Shown: positions 23,894 to 33,360 of the stretch, piece by piece
Position numbering within the stretch: the stretch's first letter is position 1
Layout: the number at the start of each line of letters is the position of its first letter
NCBI RefSeq assembly: GCF_022213955.1
Contig: NZ_JAKNTW010000001.1
Coordinates: 1,012,080-1,076,079 of the forward strand
From: Dolomitihabitans soli
Lineage (GTDB): Bacteria; Actinomycetota; Actinomycetes; Streptosporangiales; Streptosporangiaceae
DNA length: 64,000 nt
Direction: 5' to 3'
The notes under the pieces: generated by a model
Databases searched by the model: none
What the model saw: only the letters and a program-made list of their open reading frames with translations
What the model was told of the DNA's origin: nothing
Made by a program: the position numbers and the translations under genes

Positions 23894-24886
23894 TCAGCGG
23901 CCCCAGCGCAGGCCGGGCGTCTCCACCGGAGCGTCCCACAGGCGGGTCAGCTCGTCGGTGAGGCGGCACACGGTGATCGAGAAACCCTGCATGTCGAGGC
24001 TGGTGACGTAGTTGCCGACCAGGCTGCGGGTGATCTGCGCGCCGCGCTCGCGAAGGTAGGAGTCGACCTCGGCGAAGGCGATGTACAGCTCGATCAGCGG
24101 GGTGCCGCCCATGCCGTTCACCAGCACGAGGTTCTCTCCCGACAGCCCGAGGTCGTCGTGGATCGCGGACAGCGCGGCGCGGACGAGGTTACGGGCGGGC
24201 GCGGCCGGCACCCGGGTCCTGCCGGGCTCGCCGTGGATGCCGATGCCCAGCTCGACCTCGGTCTCGCCGAGTTCGAAGGTGGGCTTGCCCGCCGCAGGGG
24301 TGACGCAGGGCGACAGGGCCACGCCGAACGAGCGGCTGCGCGCGTTGACGTCCGCGCCGACCGCCGCCACCTCGGCCAGCGGGGCGCCCGTCTCGGCGAG
24401 CGCGCCCGCGATCTTCTCCACGAACAGGGTGGCGCCCGTGCCCCTGCGCCCGGCGGTGTAGAGCGAGTCCTGGACCGCCACGTCGTCGTTGACCAGCACG
24501 CTGGCCACCTCGACGCCCTCGTCGCCGGACAGCTCGGCGGCCATCGTGAAGTTGAGCACGTCGCCGGTGTAGTTCTTCACGATGTGCAGCACCCCGGCGC
24601 CGCCGTCCACCGCGGAGGTGGCCTCCACCACCTGGTCGGGGACGGGCGAGGTGAAGATCTCACCCGGGCAGGCCGCGTCGAGCATGCCGTACCCGACGAA
24701 ACCGCCGTGCAGCGGCTCGTGCCCCGAGCCGCCGCCGGAGACCAGCCCCACCTTGCCCGGCCTGGGCCCCGAAGCCCGGTAGATCACCCTGTTCTCCTGG
24801 TCGACACGGAGGCTCGGATGGGCGGCGGCCATGCCGGCCAGCGCGTCGGTGATGACGGTGTCCGTGCCGTTGATGAGCTTCTTCAT
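23894..24886 (-). CDS. dhaK: Dihydroxyacetone kinase substrate-binding subunit DhaK
   Basis: A 330-residue DhaK subunit. [19 protein letters not shown] contains the conserved GSGHEP loop, and the motif [11 protein letters not shown] binds dihydroxyacetone; the covalent substrate-binding His is expected in the GIHGEPGR block around residues 215-222. It presents dihydroxyacetone for phosphorylation to dihydroxyacetone phosphate, which enters glycolysis. It is the first gene of dhaKLM and diverges from a P450 gene across a 172-bp region with no clear regulator site. Confidence 0.92.
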   Translation of the reverse strand: MKKLINGTDTVITDALAGMAAAHPSLRVDQENRVIYRASGPRPGKVGLVSGGGSGHEPLHGGFVGYGMLDAACPGEIFTSPVPDQVVEATSAVDGGAGVLHIVKNYTGDVLNFTMAAELSGDEGVEVASVLVNDDVAVQDSLYTAGRRGTGATLFVEKIAGALAETGAPLAEVAAVGADVNARSRSFGVALSPCVTPAAGKPTFELGETEVELGIGIHGEPGRTRVPAAPARNLVRAALSAIHDDLGLSGENLVLVNGMGGTPLIELYIAFAEVDSYLRERGAQITRSLVGNYVTSLDMQGFSITVCRLTDELTRLWDAPVETPGLRWGR

Positions 24887-25058
24887 CGCGGGTCCTAACT
24901 GACGGTTGTCTCCGAGACGACACCTGCCCGCTGACGCCTCGCCGCAAGCCTGGACCCGGACGATTCGGGCCGAGGCGGTTGTCGGAAGGGCACTGACTTC
25001 GAGGAAGATCCGGAGTTAGGCTCGCGGGGTGGGGACACCGCCGCGAGGGAGCCGATCC

Positions 25059-26216
25059 ATGTCCGTGGAGTTCAGCCCGTTCGACTACGCCGTCAACGAG
25101 AACCCGTTTCCGATCTACGCCAGGCTCCTTGACGAGGCGCCGCTCTACCGCAACGACGACGACGACTTCTGGGCGCTGTCCCGGCACGCCGACGTCGGCG
25201 CGGCGCTGCCGGACAGCGCCCGCTTCTCCAGTTCGCACGGGCCGCTGCTGAACCGCCCCCCATGGGGGCCGGACGCGGCCTCCGCGGTGTCGTTCGTCGC
25301 GATGGACCCGCCGAGCCACACCGCGCTGCGCACCCTCGTGTCACGCGGGTTCACCGCGCGCAGGGTCGCCGACCTGGAGCCGCGGATCAGGGACATCACC
25401 CGCCACCACCTGACGGAGGCGCTGGACCGCGGCGCCTTCGACTTCGTCGAGGACTTCGCCGTACGGCTGCCGCTGGACGTCGTCTCCGAGCTCGTCGGGG
25501 TCCCCGAGGCCGACCGGGACGACGTGCGCCGCCTGGCCATGCTGTCGCTGCACCGCGAGGACGGCAGCCAGGACGTCTCCCCCGAGGGCGCCGAGGCGCA
25601 GGCCGCGCTGTTCGGCTACTACAGCGACCTGGTCGCCGAGCGGCGCAAGGATCCCGCCGACGACCTCGTCTCCGTGCTGGTCGGCGACCTGCCCGACCAC
25701 GAGGTCATCCCGATCCTCTTCGTCCTGCTCGCGGCCGGCAGCGAGACCACCACCAACCTCCTCGGCCACGCGTGGTACTGGGCCTGGCGCTTCCCCGACC
25801 AACTCGCCAGGGCCTTCGACGACGTGCCCGCCTGGGTCGAGGAGACCCTGCGCTACGACCCGCCCGCCACCGGCGTCGCCCGCCTGCTCACCGAGGACCT
25901 CGACCTGCACGGCGAGCGCGTCCCCGCCGGATCCAGGATGTGGCTGCTCATCGCGGCCGCCAACCGCGATCCCCGGGTCTTCACCGATCCCGACCGCTAC
26001 GACCTGGACCGCGACACCAGCCAGATGATCAGCTTCGGCGGCGGGCGGCACTTCTGCATGGGTTCCTCGCTGGGCCGTCTGGAGGCGCGGGTGGCGCTGG
26101 AGGAACTGGTCTCGGCCGTGGGGAGCTACGAGATCGACCCCGACGGCCTGCGCCGCTCCCACATGGGCAACGTCCGCGGTTTCGCCACCCTGCCGACCGT
26201 CGTCGCCCGCCGCTGA
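25059..26216 (+). CDS. Cytochrome P450
   Basis: A 385-residue bacterial class I P450. The I-helix oxygen-activation motif is AAGSETTTN, the K-helix ExxR is EETLR, and the heme-binding loop is FGGGRHFCMGSSLGRLE with the Cys thiolate. It needs a ferredoxin and reductase, none of which is encoded nearby. The ATG at 25059 follows a GAGGGAG site. The next gene is an acyltransferase, but there is no overlap and no biosynthetic cluster around it, so the substrate is unknown. Confidence 0.92.
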   Translation: MSVEFSPFDYAVNENPFPIYARLLDEAPLYRNDDDDFWALSRHADVGAALPDSARFSSSHGPLLNRPPWGPDAASAVSFVAMDPPSHTALRTLVSRGFTARRVADLEPRIRDITRHHLTEALDRGAFDFVEDFAVRLPLDVVSELVGVPEADRDDVRRLAMLSLHREDGSQDVSPEGAEAQAALFGYYSDLVAERRKDPADDLVSVLVGDLPDHEVIPILFVLLAAGSETTTNLLGHAWYWAWRFPDQLARAFDDVPAWVEETLRYDPPATGVARLLTEDLDLHGERVPAGSRMWLLIAAANRDPRVFTDPDRYDLDRDTSQMISFGGGRHFCMGSSLGRLEARVALEELVSAVGSYEIDPDGLRRSHMGNVRGFATLPTVVARR

Positions 26217-26303
26217 CCGGATCCGGCGGCGAGCGGCGTACGGCGGAGCGGGAAGCGGCCCCGGCGTTCACACCAGGGAGGACGTCAACGGTACGGTTGG
26301 GCC

Positions 26304-27059
26304 ATGTCGGAGATCGTGTACCCGCCGGTGATCTGGACGGCCATCGGCCTGTTCCGTGCGCTGGACCTGAAGATTCGTGTCGAGGGAGCCGACCGGGTGC
26401 CCCGGCAGGGCGGCGCCGTGCTGGTCAGCAACCACATCAGCTACCTCGACTTCATCTTCGCCGGATTCGCCGCCCGTCCCGCGAAGAGACTGGTGCGCTT
26501 CATGGCGAAGAAGGAGGTGTTCGACCACCGGATCTCCGGGCCGTTGATGCGCGGCATGCACCACATCCCGGTCGACCGCGCCGCCGGCGCCGGATCGTAC
26601 GCCTCGGCGCTGCGGGCGCTCAAGGGCGGCGAGGTGGTCGGCGTCTTCGCCGAGGCCACCATCAGCCGTTCGTTCACCGTCAAGGAGATCAAGAACGGCG
26701 CGATCCGGATGGCCGCCGCGACCGGCGTGCCGATGATCCCGATGGCCCTGTGGGGCACCCACCGGCTGTGGACCAAGGGTCACCCGAAGAGGCTGACCCA
26801 GCGCCACGTGCCGGTCACCATCCTGGTCGGCGAGCCGATCTACCCCAAACGGGGTGACGACATGGCCGTCCACACCGTCGAGCTGCACGCCCGCATGTCC
26901 GAGCTCCTCGACCGGGCCCAGCGCGGCTATCCGGAGATCCCCCCGGGCGCCTGGTGGCAGCCCCGCCACCTGGGCGGCACCGCCCCCACCCCCGAGGAGG
27001 CCGAGGCAATGGACAAGGCGGAGGCCGACCGCCGCCACTCCACGGACACCCCCGGCTGA
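26304..27059 (+). CDS. 1-acyl-sn-glycerol-3-phosphate acyltransferase family protein (PlsC)
   Basis: A 251-residue membrane-associated acyltransferase. The catalytic NHISYLDF (HX4D) motif lies at about residues 45-52, and the glycerophosphate-binding block appears as VGVFAEATISRS, where the usual FPEGT is altered to FAEAT. A PMIPMALWGTHRLW segment follows. It is expected to acylate lysophosphatidate in phospholipid synthesis. The altered second motif may indicate another acceptor. It follows the P450 gene by 87 bp in the same direction. Confidence 0.82.
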   Translation: MSEIVYPPVIWTAIGLFRALDLKIRVEGADRVPRQGGAVLVSNHISYLDFIFAGFAARPAKRLVRFMAKKEVFDHRISGPLMRGMHHIPVDRAAGAGSYASALRALKGGEVVGVFAEATISRSFTVKEIKNGAIRMAAATGVPMIPMALWGTHRLWTKGHPKRLTQRHVPVTILVGEPIYPKRGDDMAVHTVELHARMSELLDRAQRGYPEIPPGAWWQPRHLGGTAPTPEEAEAMDKAEADRRHSTDTPG

Positions 27060-27346
27060 CGCGGGCGTCGTCCGCGCCGAACCATCGCGGGAGAGCACGC
27101 GTCTGGTGCCACTCGTGGAGCACCGGCAGGCGGGTCGCGACCTTCACCCGGCGTCAGTGGTTCCTGCCGAGGGCAGGTCCTCATCGCGGACCTCTGCGAC
27201 ACCCCCGGCCTGGCGACGCACCGGGAGCTGACGCCGGGCCCGCCGTTCGCCGGTTGCGAGCGGGGTCATCGCGAGACCCGGGCGGGCCGCCGGCTCCCAG
27301 GCCACGTGCGAGATGCTCGTGCGCGTGGCATCCACAGTCGAGGAGA

Positions 27347-27484
27347 GCTGTCAGGGCCGTCGCGTCCGGGGTGATCGACACCGCGCGGATGGTGACGCAC
27401 ACCGAGCCGCTCGACCGCTTCGCCGACGCCGTTCAGCTCACCAGGGACCGCGCTGGTCTCAAGGTTCAGGTCCGGCCTGTGTGA
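27347..27484 (+). pseudogene. Zinc-type alcohol dehydrogenase relic (C-terminal end)
   Basis: Forty-five codons read ASGVIDTARMVTHTEPLDRF, continue through a DRAGLKVQVRPV ending and stop at 27484. This matches the C-terminal end of medium-chain zinc-dependent alcohol/sorbitol dehydrogenases, with the Thr-His-x-x-Pro-Leu motif. No dehydrogenase sequence is readable upstream, so the gene is a remnant. The remainder of 27060-27346 shows no gene I can recognise. Confidence 0.6.
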
Positions 27485-27524
27485 CCCCTGTGATTGGTGG
27501 GGCTGATGATGCCAGGATGTCCGC

Positions 27525-28352
27525 ATGTCTGGTTACGCGGACGCGGACACCGGCCTCACCTGGGTGCCCGCCACCCCAGGACACGAGCTCGCACTCGACG
27601 GGGACACGCTGGTCTGCAGGGACGACGGAGGGCGGCGGCTGAACACCGTGCCGGGCGCGGTCCGGCGCAGCGCGGTCGCACAGGAACTCCTCGCCCTGCG
27701 CGACCATCTGGAGCGGCACGCGCGTGAGTGCCACGCGGCCGTGGAGGCGTGGATGCTCGGCGCACAGTCCGTGCCCGCCGCACTGATCCGCCAGGTCTGG
27801 GCCGACCCCGCCTGGCGGGACCGGCTCAGCGGCCTGGTCGTCATCCCCGAGCCCGCCGGCCGGCCCCGGCTGCTTCGCCGGCCCGCCGACCTGGCCGGGG
27901 CCGAGCGGGCGCTGATCCCGCATCCGCTCCTCCTCGCCGATCTGGCGGAGCTGCGCCGGCTCGCCGCCGACCTCGGCGTCACCCAACAGGTTCCGCAGCT
28001 CTCCCGCGAGATCCACACCAGGCCGCCGGGCGCCGCGGGCAGGAACGTCACCGACTACGCCGGAGCGTACTTCGCCGAACTCGGCCACGCGGCCGACCGT
28101 GCCCGGAGCCTGGGATTCGAGCCACGCGGCGGCTACGCCGTCTGCCGCGTCGCCGACCGGGCCAGACCCGTCCAGGCCCGCTACTGGCTGGGCGCCTGCG
28201 CCCTCGACGCCGAGACCTGGACCGGCGAACTGGCTTGGGTCGGCCCGGACGAGCACCCGATCGACATCCAGGACGTGGGACCGGTCGCCTGGTCGGAGGG
28301 GATACGGATGGCCCAGCTCATCCACGCAGGCAGAGTCGCGGAGGAAGACTGA
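27525..28352 (+). CDS. DUF4132-like protein of unknown function
   Basis: A 275-residue soluble protein. The stretch from about residue 135 (ADLGVTQQVPQLSREIH, then AELGHAADRARSLGFEPRGGYAV) resembles the C-terminal part of DUF4132/MolR-type proteins, where a conserved Gln and an Arg-Glu pair precede a Gly-rich turn. The N-terminal half is not recognisable. AGGA precedes the ATG at 27525. A 947-residue protein of unknown function follows in the same direction after a 390-bp gap. No catalytic motif is visible. Confidence 0.55.
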   Translation: MSGYADADTGLTWVPATPGHELALDGDTLVCRDDGGRRLNTVPGAVRRSAVAQELLALRDHLERHARECHAAVEAWMLGAQSVPAALIRQVWADPAWRDRLSGLVVIPEPAGRPRLLRRPADLAGAERALIPHPLLLADLAELRRLAADLGVTQQVPQLSREIHTRPPGAAGRNVTDYAGAYFAELGHAADRARSLGFEPRGGYAVCRVADRARPVQARYWLGACALDAETWTGELAWVGPDEHPIDIQDVGPVAWSEGIRMAQLIHAGRVAEED

Positions 28353-28742
28353 GCGGCCGCCGGCGGACCCGGGTCCGCTTGAGCGTCAGGCCGGGCGGGC
28401 CGGGTTCGATCGTGCGCGTCGAGCCGGTGGTCGCGTGTAGGGCGGGGCCGGGGACGTCTATGGGCGTAGGGCCGGTGGCGGGTGCCGGAAGGGCGACCCG
28501 GTCCGTACGCGACCGGATCGCCGAACCGAGGGCGGGGGTCGCCGGAACGGAGAAGTGGCGGATTCGCCGGTGCGGAAGTGGTGGCCGGATCAACGGTCGG
28601 CAGGTTTTCTGAGTGTGGGATGGGGCGTCGAATTCGTGGTCGGAGGGGAACGGGTGGGCGGTTTCGTCCGGGTTGGTAGGGGTTCGGGGCGGTTTTCGGG
28701 AGGAGAGGAGGGCTCCCTTCGTCTCGGCGGGCGGGGCGGGCG
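28353..28742. other. Non-coding interval
   Basis: 390 bp separate two hypothetical genes read in the same direction. I see no convincing gene, tRNA or perfect palindrome. The sequence is GC-rich with runs of G on the plus strand, and probably contains the promoter of the following 947-codon gene. Confidence 0.5.
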
Positions 28743-31586
28743 ATGAAGGCTGAGTTCGGAGTGGCGGGGGAGCCGGTGCTGGCCAGGGGTTACCGCCACC
28801 CCCTGCTCGGCGACAGGGTCGTCGTCCGGCTGGTGGCGGAGAGCGCCGCCCCCGCCGAGGACCTGGCGATGGGTGTGCTCGGGTTCGGCGATCCCGAGAG
28901 CTCCACACCGGTGGCGCGGTGCCGTACGCATGACCTGGGCTACCCCGCCTGGGCGCTGGCGCACGACCCCGCCAACGCGGCCGTGGCCCTGGGCGCGGTG
29001 CCCGGGCTGGAGCGGGCCGCGCGGCTGGCGGGCGGCAAGCCGGGCCTGGCAGCCGCGGCGTACGCCGTCATCGCCGCCCGGCTGCCGCCCCTCCACCTGC
29101 CCGCCTTCTGGGAGCAGGCCGGGCGGCACTATCTCGCCGCCGGTCAGCCTCAGCACGCGGGGACGATGTTCGGCCATGCCCGCGAGGCGGAGAGCGCGCA
29201 CGAGCTGGAGGTCGCCGAACCCGACCGGCGTGCCGTGTTCCTGGAGTTCGCGCTCGCCGGCGCGCTGGCGGGCAAGGCCATCGCCGCCTATACGGCCGAA
29301 CTCACCAGACGGCACGAACCCGGCCAGGCCTACCGCGAACTCCTCGTCCTCGCGGAAAGGCACACGCTCGGCGGGTTGCCGCCCTGGACCGGCCTGCCCA
29401 AGCAACTGCGCGCCCTGGCCACGGCCGCCGGGCTCGACGGACCGGCGGAGGAGCAGCGGGTGCTGGCGGACCTGCTCGGCATGCCCGCCGTACGCTCCGC
29501 GCCGCCCGGCTTCTGGGAGGCCTACCGGACCAGGCTCGTACGGCTGGCGAAACGGTCGGCCGAGCTGCGCCGCACCCTGCTCCACCTGTTCCCGGAAGCC
29601 GCCCCCGACGACTGGTGGCTCGACTTCCTCGACGAGGCCGGCGCGCTGCGCGACCTCTTGCGCGGCCAGGCCGACCCGTCCGGCTGGCTGACCCGGATGG
29701 CCGCCCACCTCAAACGCGGCCACCGCCCCGCGCGCGCCCCCGCCCGCCTGCTCGACCTCGTGTCCCGCCTCCCTCCGGGAGCCCAGCCCGTACGGCTGGC
29801 CGAGGGCTCCTCCTGGCGAGGCAGGCACCTGGACGCGAACCTGCTCGCCGCCTGCCTCGCCGCCCGCCTGCCCGTCGCCGACCCGTCTCCCGGCCTGGCC
29901 ATCGACCTGCGGGTATGGCTGTCCGCCCGCGATCGCGACCTCACCGCGGTGGCCGCCGATCCCCGCTACGCCGCGCTCCTGCGCGTCGCCGTCGACGCCT
30001 ACGCGGTGGAGCGGGGCGTCGCGGAACTCCTGGCGGTCACCGCTCTGCGTCCGCTGGCCCGCGACTGGATCCTCGCCCAGGCCGCCTCGGTGGCCCACGG
30101 CGGCCTCGCCGACGCCAGGAACGCGGTGACCAGGCTGCGAACCGTCATCACCCCGCACGCGCCGATCGAGCCCGCCGCTGATGGAGGCGCAGAAGTGCCG
30201 ACCGCGACCCTTTCGGAGGTGCGGCTGGCGGTCGAGCGGATCGATCTCGCGCTTCCGCTGCGCCGTACGCTCGTCGCGGGCATCTTCGACGAACTCGGCT
30301 GGGACGCGCTCGACGACGCCGCCGACGCGCTCGGCCGCGACGCGGAGATCACCGTGAGCTGGCCCGTGCTCACCCTCTACACCAGGCACCGGGCCGTCGC
30401 CGTGGGCCCGGAGGGGCCGGTCGCCGAGCACGACGTGCGGGTGCCGCCGGCCGCGCACGACTTCACCGTCGTCTACTCGGGCGGTGAGTTCCTGGTCGCC
30501 TGGTACGACGGGCACTCGCGGCGCGGCTACTGGTCGCACCAGCGCGCGCGGATCCGGCCGCTCGACGGGGCGGGCCGCTCGGTCGACGCGCGCGCCAAGT
30601 ACGGCTACGCCTTCCTCACGGGGGACGGAGCCCGGATCATGGGACACACGCCGCTGCGCCCGGGGGACATGCGCGTGGAGCCGACCCCCCGGCTGCTGTC
30701 GGACGGCACGACCTACTGGGCGCAACCTGCGGAATGGCGCCCCGAACTCCGCGAACTCCGCGAACTCCGCGAACTCCGCGAACTCCACCTCGCCGCCGGT
30801 GCGCCGGGCGGCCGGGTCGCCGGAGCGTTCGGCGGGCGTCCGTCACCGGCGGACCGGGAGACCAGGATGCCCGGCGGCCGTTCGCCGTCCTCGGATCCGG
30901 CGGCGGGGGACGGGTGTTCGTCGCCCGGCTTCCTCGACGACGCGGCGCTCCCCGATGGCCACGCCTGGGCGGTCGGGGCGTGCACTCTGGCACCCCTGCC
31001 CCCCGGCGTACGGCACGCGCCGCTGGGCACGGACGGCGAGCGTCTGGGTTTCCGGGTGAGCACGGACGGGGAGGGCGGATTCCGGATCGAGGGGGTGGAC
31101 GGGCGGCGCGCCGACCTGCGGATCAGGGACCGGCTCACCCCCTGGGGGCTGATCTCCCTGCCCGGCGGGGCGCCCATGGTGGTGGCCGGCGATTCGATCG
31201 TCTGGCTCATCGACCCCGCCGACGGGGCGGCGCACTGGCGGACCTCGACGGGTCGCAACGAACACTGGACCCCCGGCGCGGCCGGCCACGCGACGCGCGG
31301 CACCCCGATCGTGCCGCCTCCGGCCTTCTGGCACTTCCTCACGCCCCGCGACCCCGCCGGATCGGCCGCCCTGCGGGCCATCACCTCCGGCGCAGTCCGC
31401 TCCCTGCTGGCCGCGGCCCTGACCGATCTGGCCCGCGACCCCGGACGTCCCGACGTCCCCGCCCTCGACCAGGCCGTCGCCCGGCTCGTCACCCACCCCC
31501 GCCTGCGCCGCGGCCTGGCGGGGGTCACCCGCCACGCCGCCGAACTCCACCTCGGCCTCACCCGCATGCCGCCCGCGAGACCATGA
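28743..31586 (+). CDS. Large protein of unknown function (947 aa)
   Basis: A 947-residue protein without signal peptide or membrane segment. Residues 1-500 are mostly helical with Ala/Leu-rich repeats that look like tetratricopeptide-type or HEAT-type scaffolds. Residues about 560-660 read as beta-rich (GEFLVAWYDGHSRRGYW). A short Glu-Leu-Arg repeat near residue 670 is encoded by a tandem DNA repeat, and a final helical block follows PAFWHFLTPRDPAGSAALR. I do not recognise a catalytic domain. The preceding gene encodes a DUF4132-like protein, and such proteins often occur with large unannotated partners. No strong ribosome-binding site precedes the ATG at 28743. Confidence 0.6.
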   Translation: MKAEFGVAGEPVLARGYRHPLLGDRVVVRLVAESAAPAEDLAMGVLGFGDPESSTPVARCRTHDLGYPAWALAHDPANAAVALGAVPGLERAARLAGGKPGLAAAAYAVIAARLPPLHLPAFWEQAGRHYLAAGQPQHAGTMFGHAREAESAHELEVAEPDRRAVFLEFALAGALAGKAIAAYTAELTRRHEPGQAYRELLVLAERHTLGGLPPWTGLPKQLRALATAAGLDGPAEEQRVLADLLGMPAVRSAPPGFWEAYRTRLVRLAKRSAELRRTLLHLFPEAAPDDWWLDFLDEAGALRDLLRGQADPSGWLTRMAAHLKRGHRPARAPARLLDLVSRLPPGAQPVRLAEGSSWRGRHLDANLLAACLAARLPVADPSPGLAIDLRVWLSARDRDLTAVAADPRYAALLRVAVDAYAVERGVAELLAVTALRPLARDWILAQAASVAHGGLADARNAVTRLRTVITPHAPIEPAADGGAEVPTATLSEVRLAVERIDLALPLRRTLVAGIFDELGWDALDDAADALGRDAEITVSWPVLTLYTRHRAVAVGPEGPVAEHDVRVPPAAHDFTVVYSGGEFLVAWYDGHSRRGYWSHQRARIRPLDGAGRSVDARAKYGYAFLTGDGARIMGHTPLRPGDMRVEPTPRLLSDGTTYWAQPAEWRPELRELRELRELRELHLAAGAPGGRVAGAFGGRPSPADRETRMPGGRSPSSDPAAGDGCSSPGFLDDAALPDGHAWAVGACTLAPLPPGVRHAPLGTDGERLGFRVSTDGEGGFRIEGVDGRRADLRIRDRLTPWGLISLPGGAPMVVAGDSIVWLIDPADGAAHWRTSTGRNEHWTPGAAGHATRGTPIVPPPAFWHFLTPRDPAGSAALRAITSGAVRSLLAAALTDLARDPGRPDVPALDQAVARLVTHPRLRRGLAGVTRHAAELHLGLTRMPPARP
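30743..30787. repeat. 9-bp tandem repeat, five copies
   Basis: The unit CGAACTCCG is repeated five times with a single change in the last base of copy five, inside the 947-codon gene. It encodes Glu-Leu-Arg repeats in frame, so copy-number changes would lengthen or shorten the linker without a frameshift. Confidence 0.92.
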
Positions 31587-31672
31587 CCCACCCGGCGGCC
31601 GACGTGGTTCGCCCGGGCGGGGCAGGATGACGGCAGCGGCCCCGGGCGTCGTCGTGGCCGGGAGGCGTTTCC

Positions 31673-33346
31673 CTAGTAGCCGAGTTGCCCGAGGTCGGGC
31701 TGCTGCCAGCCGGTCTGCGGGATGTCGCCCCGGTACGGCGGCAGGACGACCGGGGAGGTGAAGGTCTCCTTGATGGTGCGGGCGTTGACCCAGCGGATGA
31801 GGTTGAAGATGGAGCCCGCCTTGTCGTTGGTGCCCGAGGAGCGGGCGCCGCCGAAGGGCTGCTGGCCGACGACGGCCCCGGTGGGCTTGTCGTTGATGTA
31901 GAAGTTGCCCGCGGCGAAGCGGAGACGGTCGGCCGCCGACGCGATGGCGTGGCGGTCCTGAGCGATGATCGCGCCGGTCAGGGCGTACGGCGAGGCGCTC
32001 TCCATCTGGTCGAGGACGGTGTCGTAGTCGGCGTCGTCGTAGACGTGCAGGGCCAGGATCGGGCCGAAGTACTCCTTGACGAAGATCTCGTCGGTGGGGT
32101 CGGCGCACTCCAGCACGGTCGGCTTGACGAAGAAGCCGGCGCTGTCGTCGTAGGAGCCGGTGAGCAGGTCGATCGTGGCGGAGGAGCGGGCCCGGTCGAT
32201 GGCGGTCCGGTGCTTGGCGAAGGCGCGCTCGTCGATGACCGCGCCCATGAACGTCGACAGGTCGGCGGCCACGTCGCCCACCGACAACGACTCGGCGACC
32301 CCGACGAACTCATCACGCATCCGGCTCCACAGCGACCGCGGCACATAGGCCCGCGAGGCGGCCGAGCACTTCTGGCCCTGATACTCGAACGCGCCCCTGA
32401 TCAGCGCGGTGGACAGGACACTCGGGTCGGCCGAGGGGTGGGCGAGCACGAAGTCCTTGCCGCCGGTCTCGCCGACGAGGCGCGGGTAGCCGTGATAGGA
32501 GCCGATGTTGGCGCCGACGCCCGCCCACAGGTGCTGGAAGGTCGCGGTGGAGCCGGTGAAGTGGACGCCCGCCAGATGCGGGTCGGCGAGCGCAACCTCG
32601 GAGACGGCCTGGCCGTTCCCGGTGACCATGTTGATCACACCGGGGGGAAGCCCGGCGGCCTCCAGCAGTCGCATGGTGAAGTGCGCGGCGAGCTGCTGGG
32701 TGGGTGAAGGCTTCCAGACGACGACATTTCCCATCAAAGCCGGTGCTGTAGGCAAATTTCCGGCAATGGCGGTGAAGTTGAAGGGGGTGATCGCCAGGAC
32801 GAAGCCTTCCAGCGGCCGGTACTCCAGCCGGTTCCACACCCCGGGCGACGAGACCGGCTGCTCGTTGAGCAACTGCCGCGCGTAACTCACGTTGAACCGC
32901 AGAAAGTCGATCAACTCGCACGCCGCGTCGATCTCGGCCTGCTGCGCCGACTTCGACTGCCCGAGCACGGTCGCCGCGTTCAGCGTCGCGCGCCACGGCC
33001 CGGACAGCAGGTCGGCGGCCTTGAGGAAGACCGCGGCCCGCTCGTCGAAGGACAGCGCGCGCCACCGCGCGGCCGCGCCGAGCGCCGCGTCGATCGCGGC
33101 CCGGACGTCGCCGGCCGTCGCGTCGCCGGTGTGCCCCAGCACCGCGGTCCTGTTGTGCGGCTGGACCACCTCGATCGGGGCGCCACCGCCCATCCGGCGC
33201 TCACCGCCGATGGTCATGGTCAGGTCGATCTGGGAGCCACCCAGCTCCTTGATCCGGCCCTCCAGCGCGGCCCGCTCGGGGCTTCCCGGGGCGTAGCCGT
33301 GCACCGGCTCGTTGGCCGGGACGGGGACGTTGCTGATGGCATCCAT
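31673..33346 (-). CDS. pruA: L-glutamate gamma-semialdehyde dehydrogenase (P5C dehydrogenase)
   Basis: A 557-residue aldehyde dehydrogenase of the P5CDH type. Motifs include ITPFNFTAIAGNLP (cofactor site), VVWKPS, GVHFTGSTATF, the general base Glu in LVGETGGKDF, and the nucleophile Cys in EYQGQKCSAASR. It oxidises glutamate semialdehyde to glutamate with NAD+, the second step of proline degradation. It lies 14 bp after the proline dehydrogenase gene. The ATG at 33346 gives the normal family N-terminus. Confidence 0.94.
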   Translation of the reverse strand: MDAISNVPVPANEPVHGYAPGSPERAALEGRIKELGGSQIDLTMTIGGERRMGGGAPIEVVQPHNRTAVLGHTGDATAGDVRAAIDAALGAAARWRALSFDERAAVFLKAADLLSGPWRATLNAATVLGQSKSAQQAEIDAACELIDFLRFNVSYARQLLNEQPVSSPGVWNRLEYRPLEGFVLAITPFNFTAIAGNLPTAPALMGNVVVWKPSPTQQLAAHFTMRLLEAAGLPPGVINMVTGNGQAVSEVALADPHLAGVHFTGSTATFQHLWAGVGANIGSYHGYPRLVGETGGKDFVLAHPSADPSVLSTALIRGAFEYQGQKCSAASRAYVPRSLWSRMRDEFVGVAESLSVGDVAADLSTFMGAVIDERAFAKHRTAIDRARSSATIDLLTGSYDDSAGFFVKPTVLECADPTDEIFVKEYFGPILALHVYDDADYDTVLDQMESASPYALTGAIIAQDRHAIASAADRLRFAAGNFYINDKPTGAVVGQQPFGGARSSGTNDKAGSIFNLIRWVNARTIKETFTSPVVLPPYRGDIPQTGWQQPDLGQLGY

Positions 33347-33360
33347 GCTGAGAACCTCGA

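Noticed and set aside
28590..30788. Long open frame of over 700 codons opposite the 947-codon gene
   Set aside because: Its translation is an Arg/Gly/Pro/Val-rich shadow without family motifs, a common effect of high-GC coding DNA; the plus-strand gene has normal codon bias.
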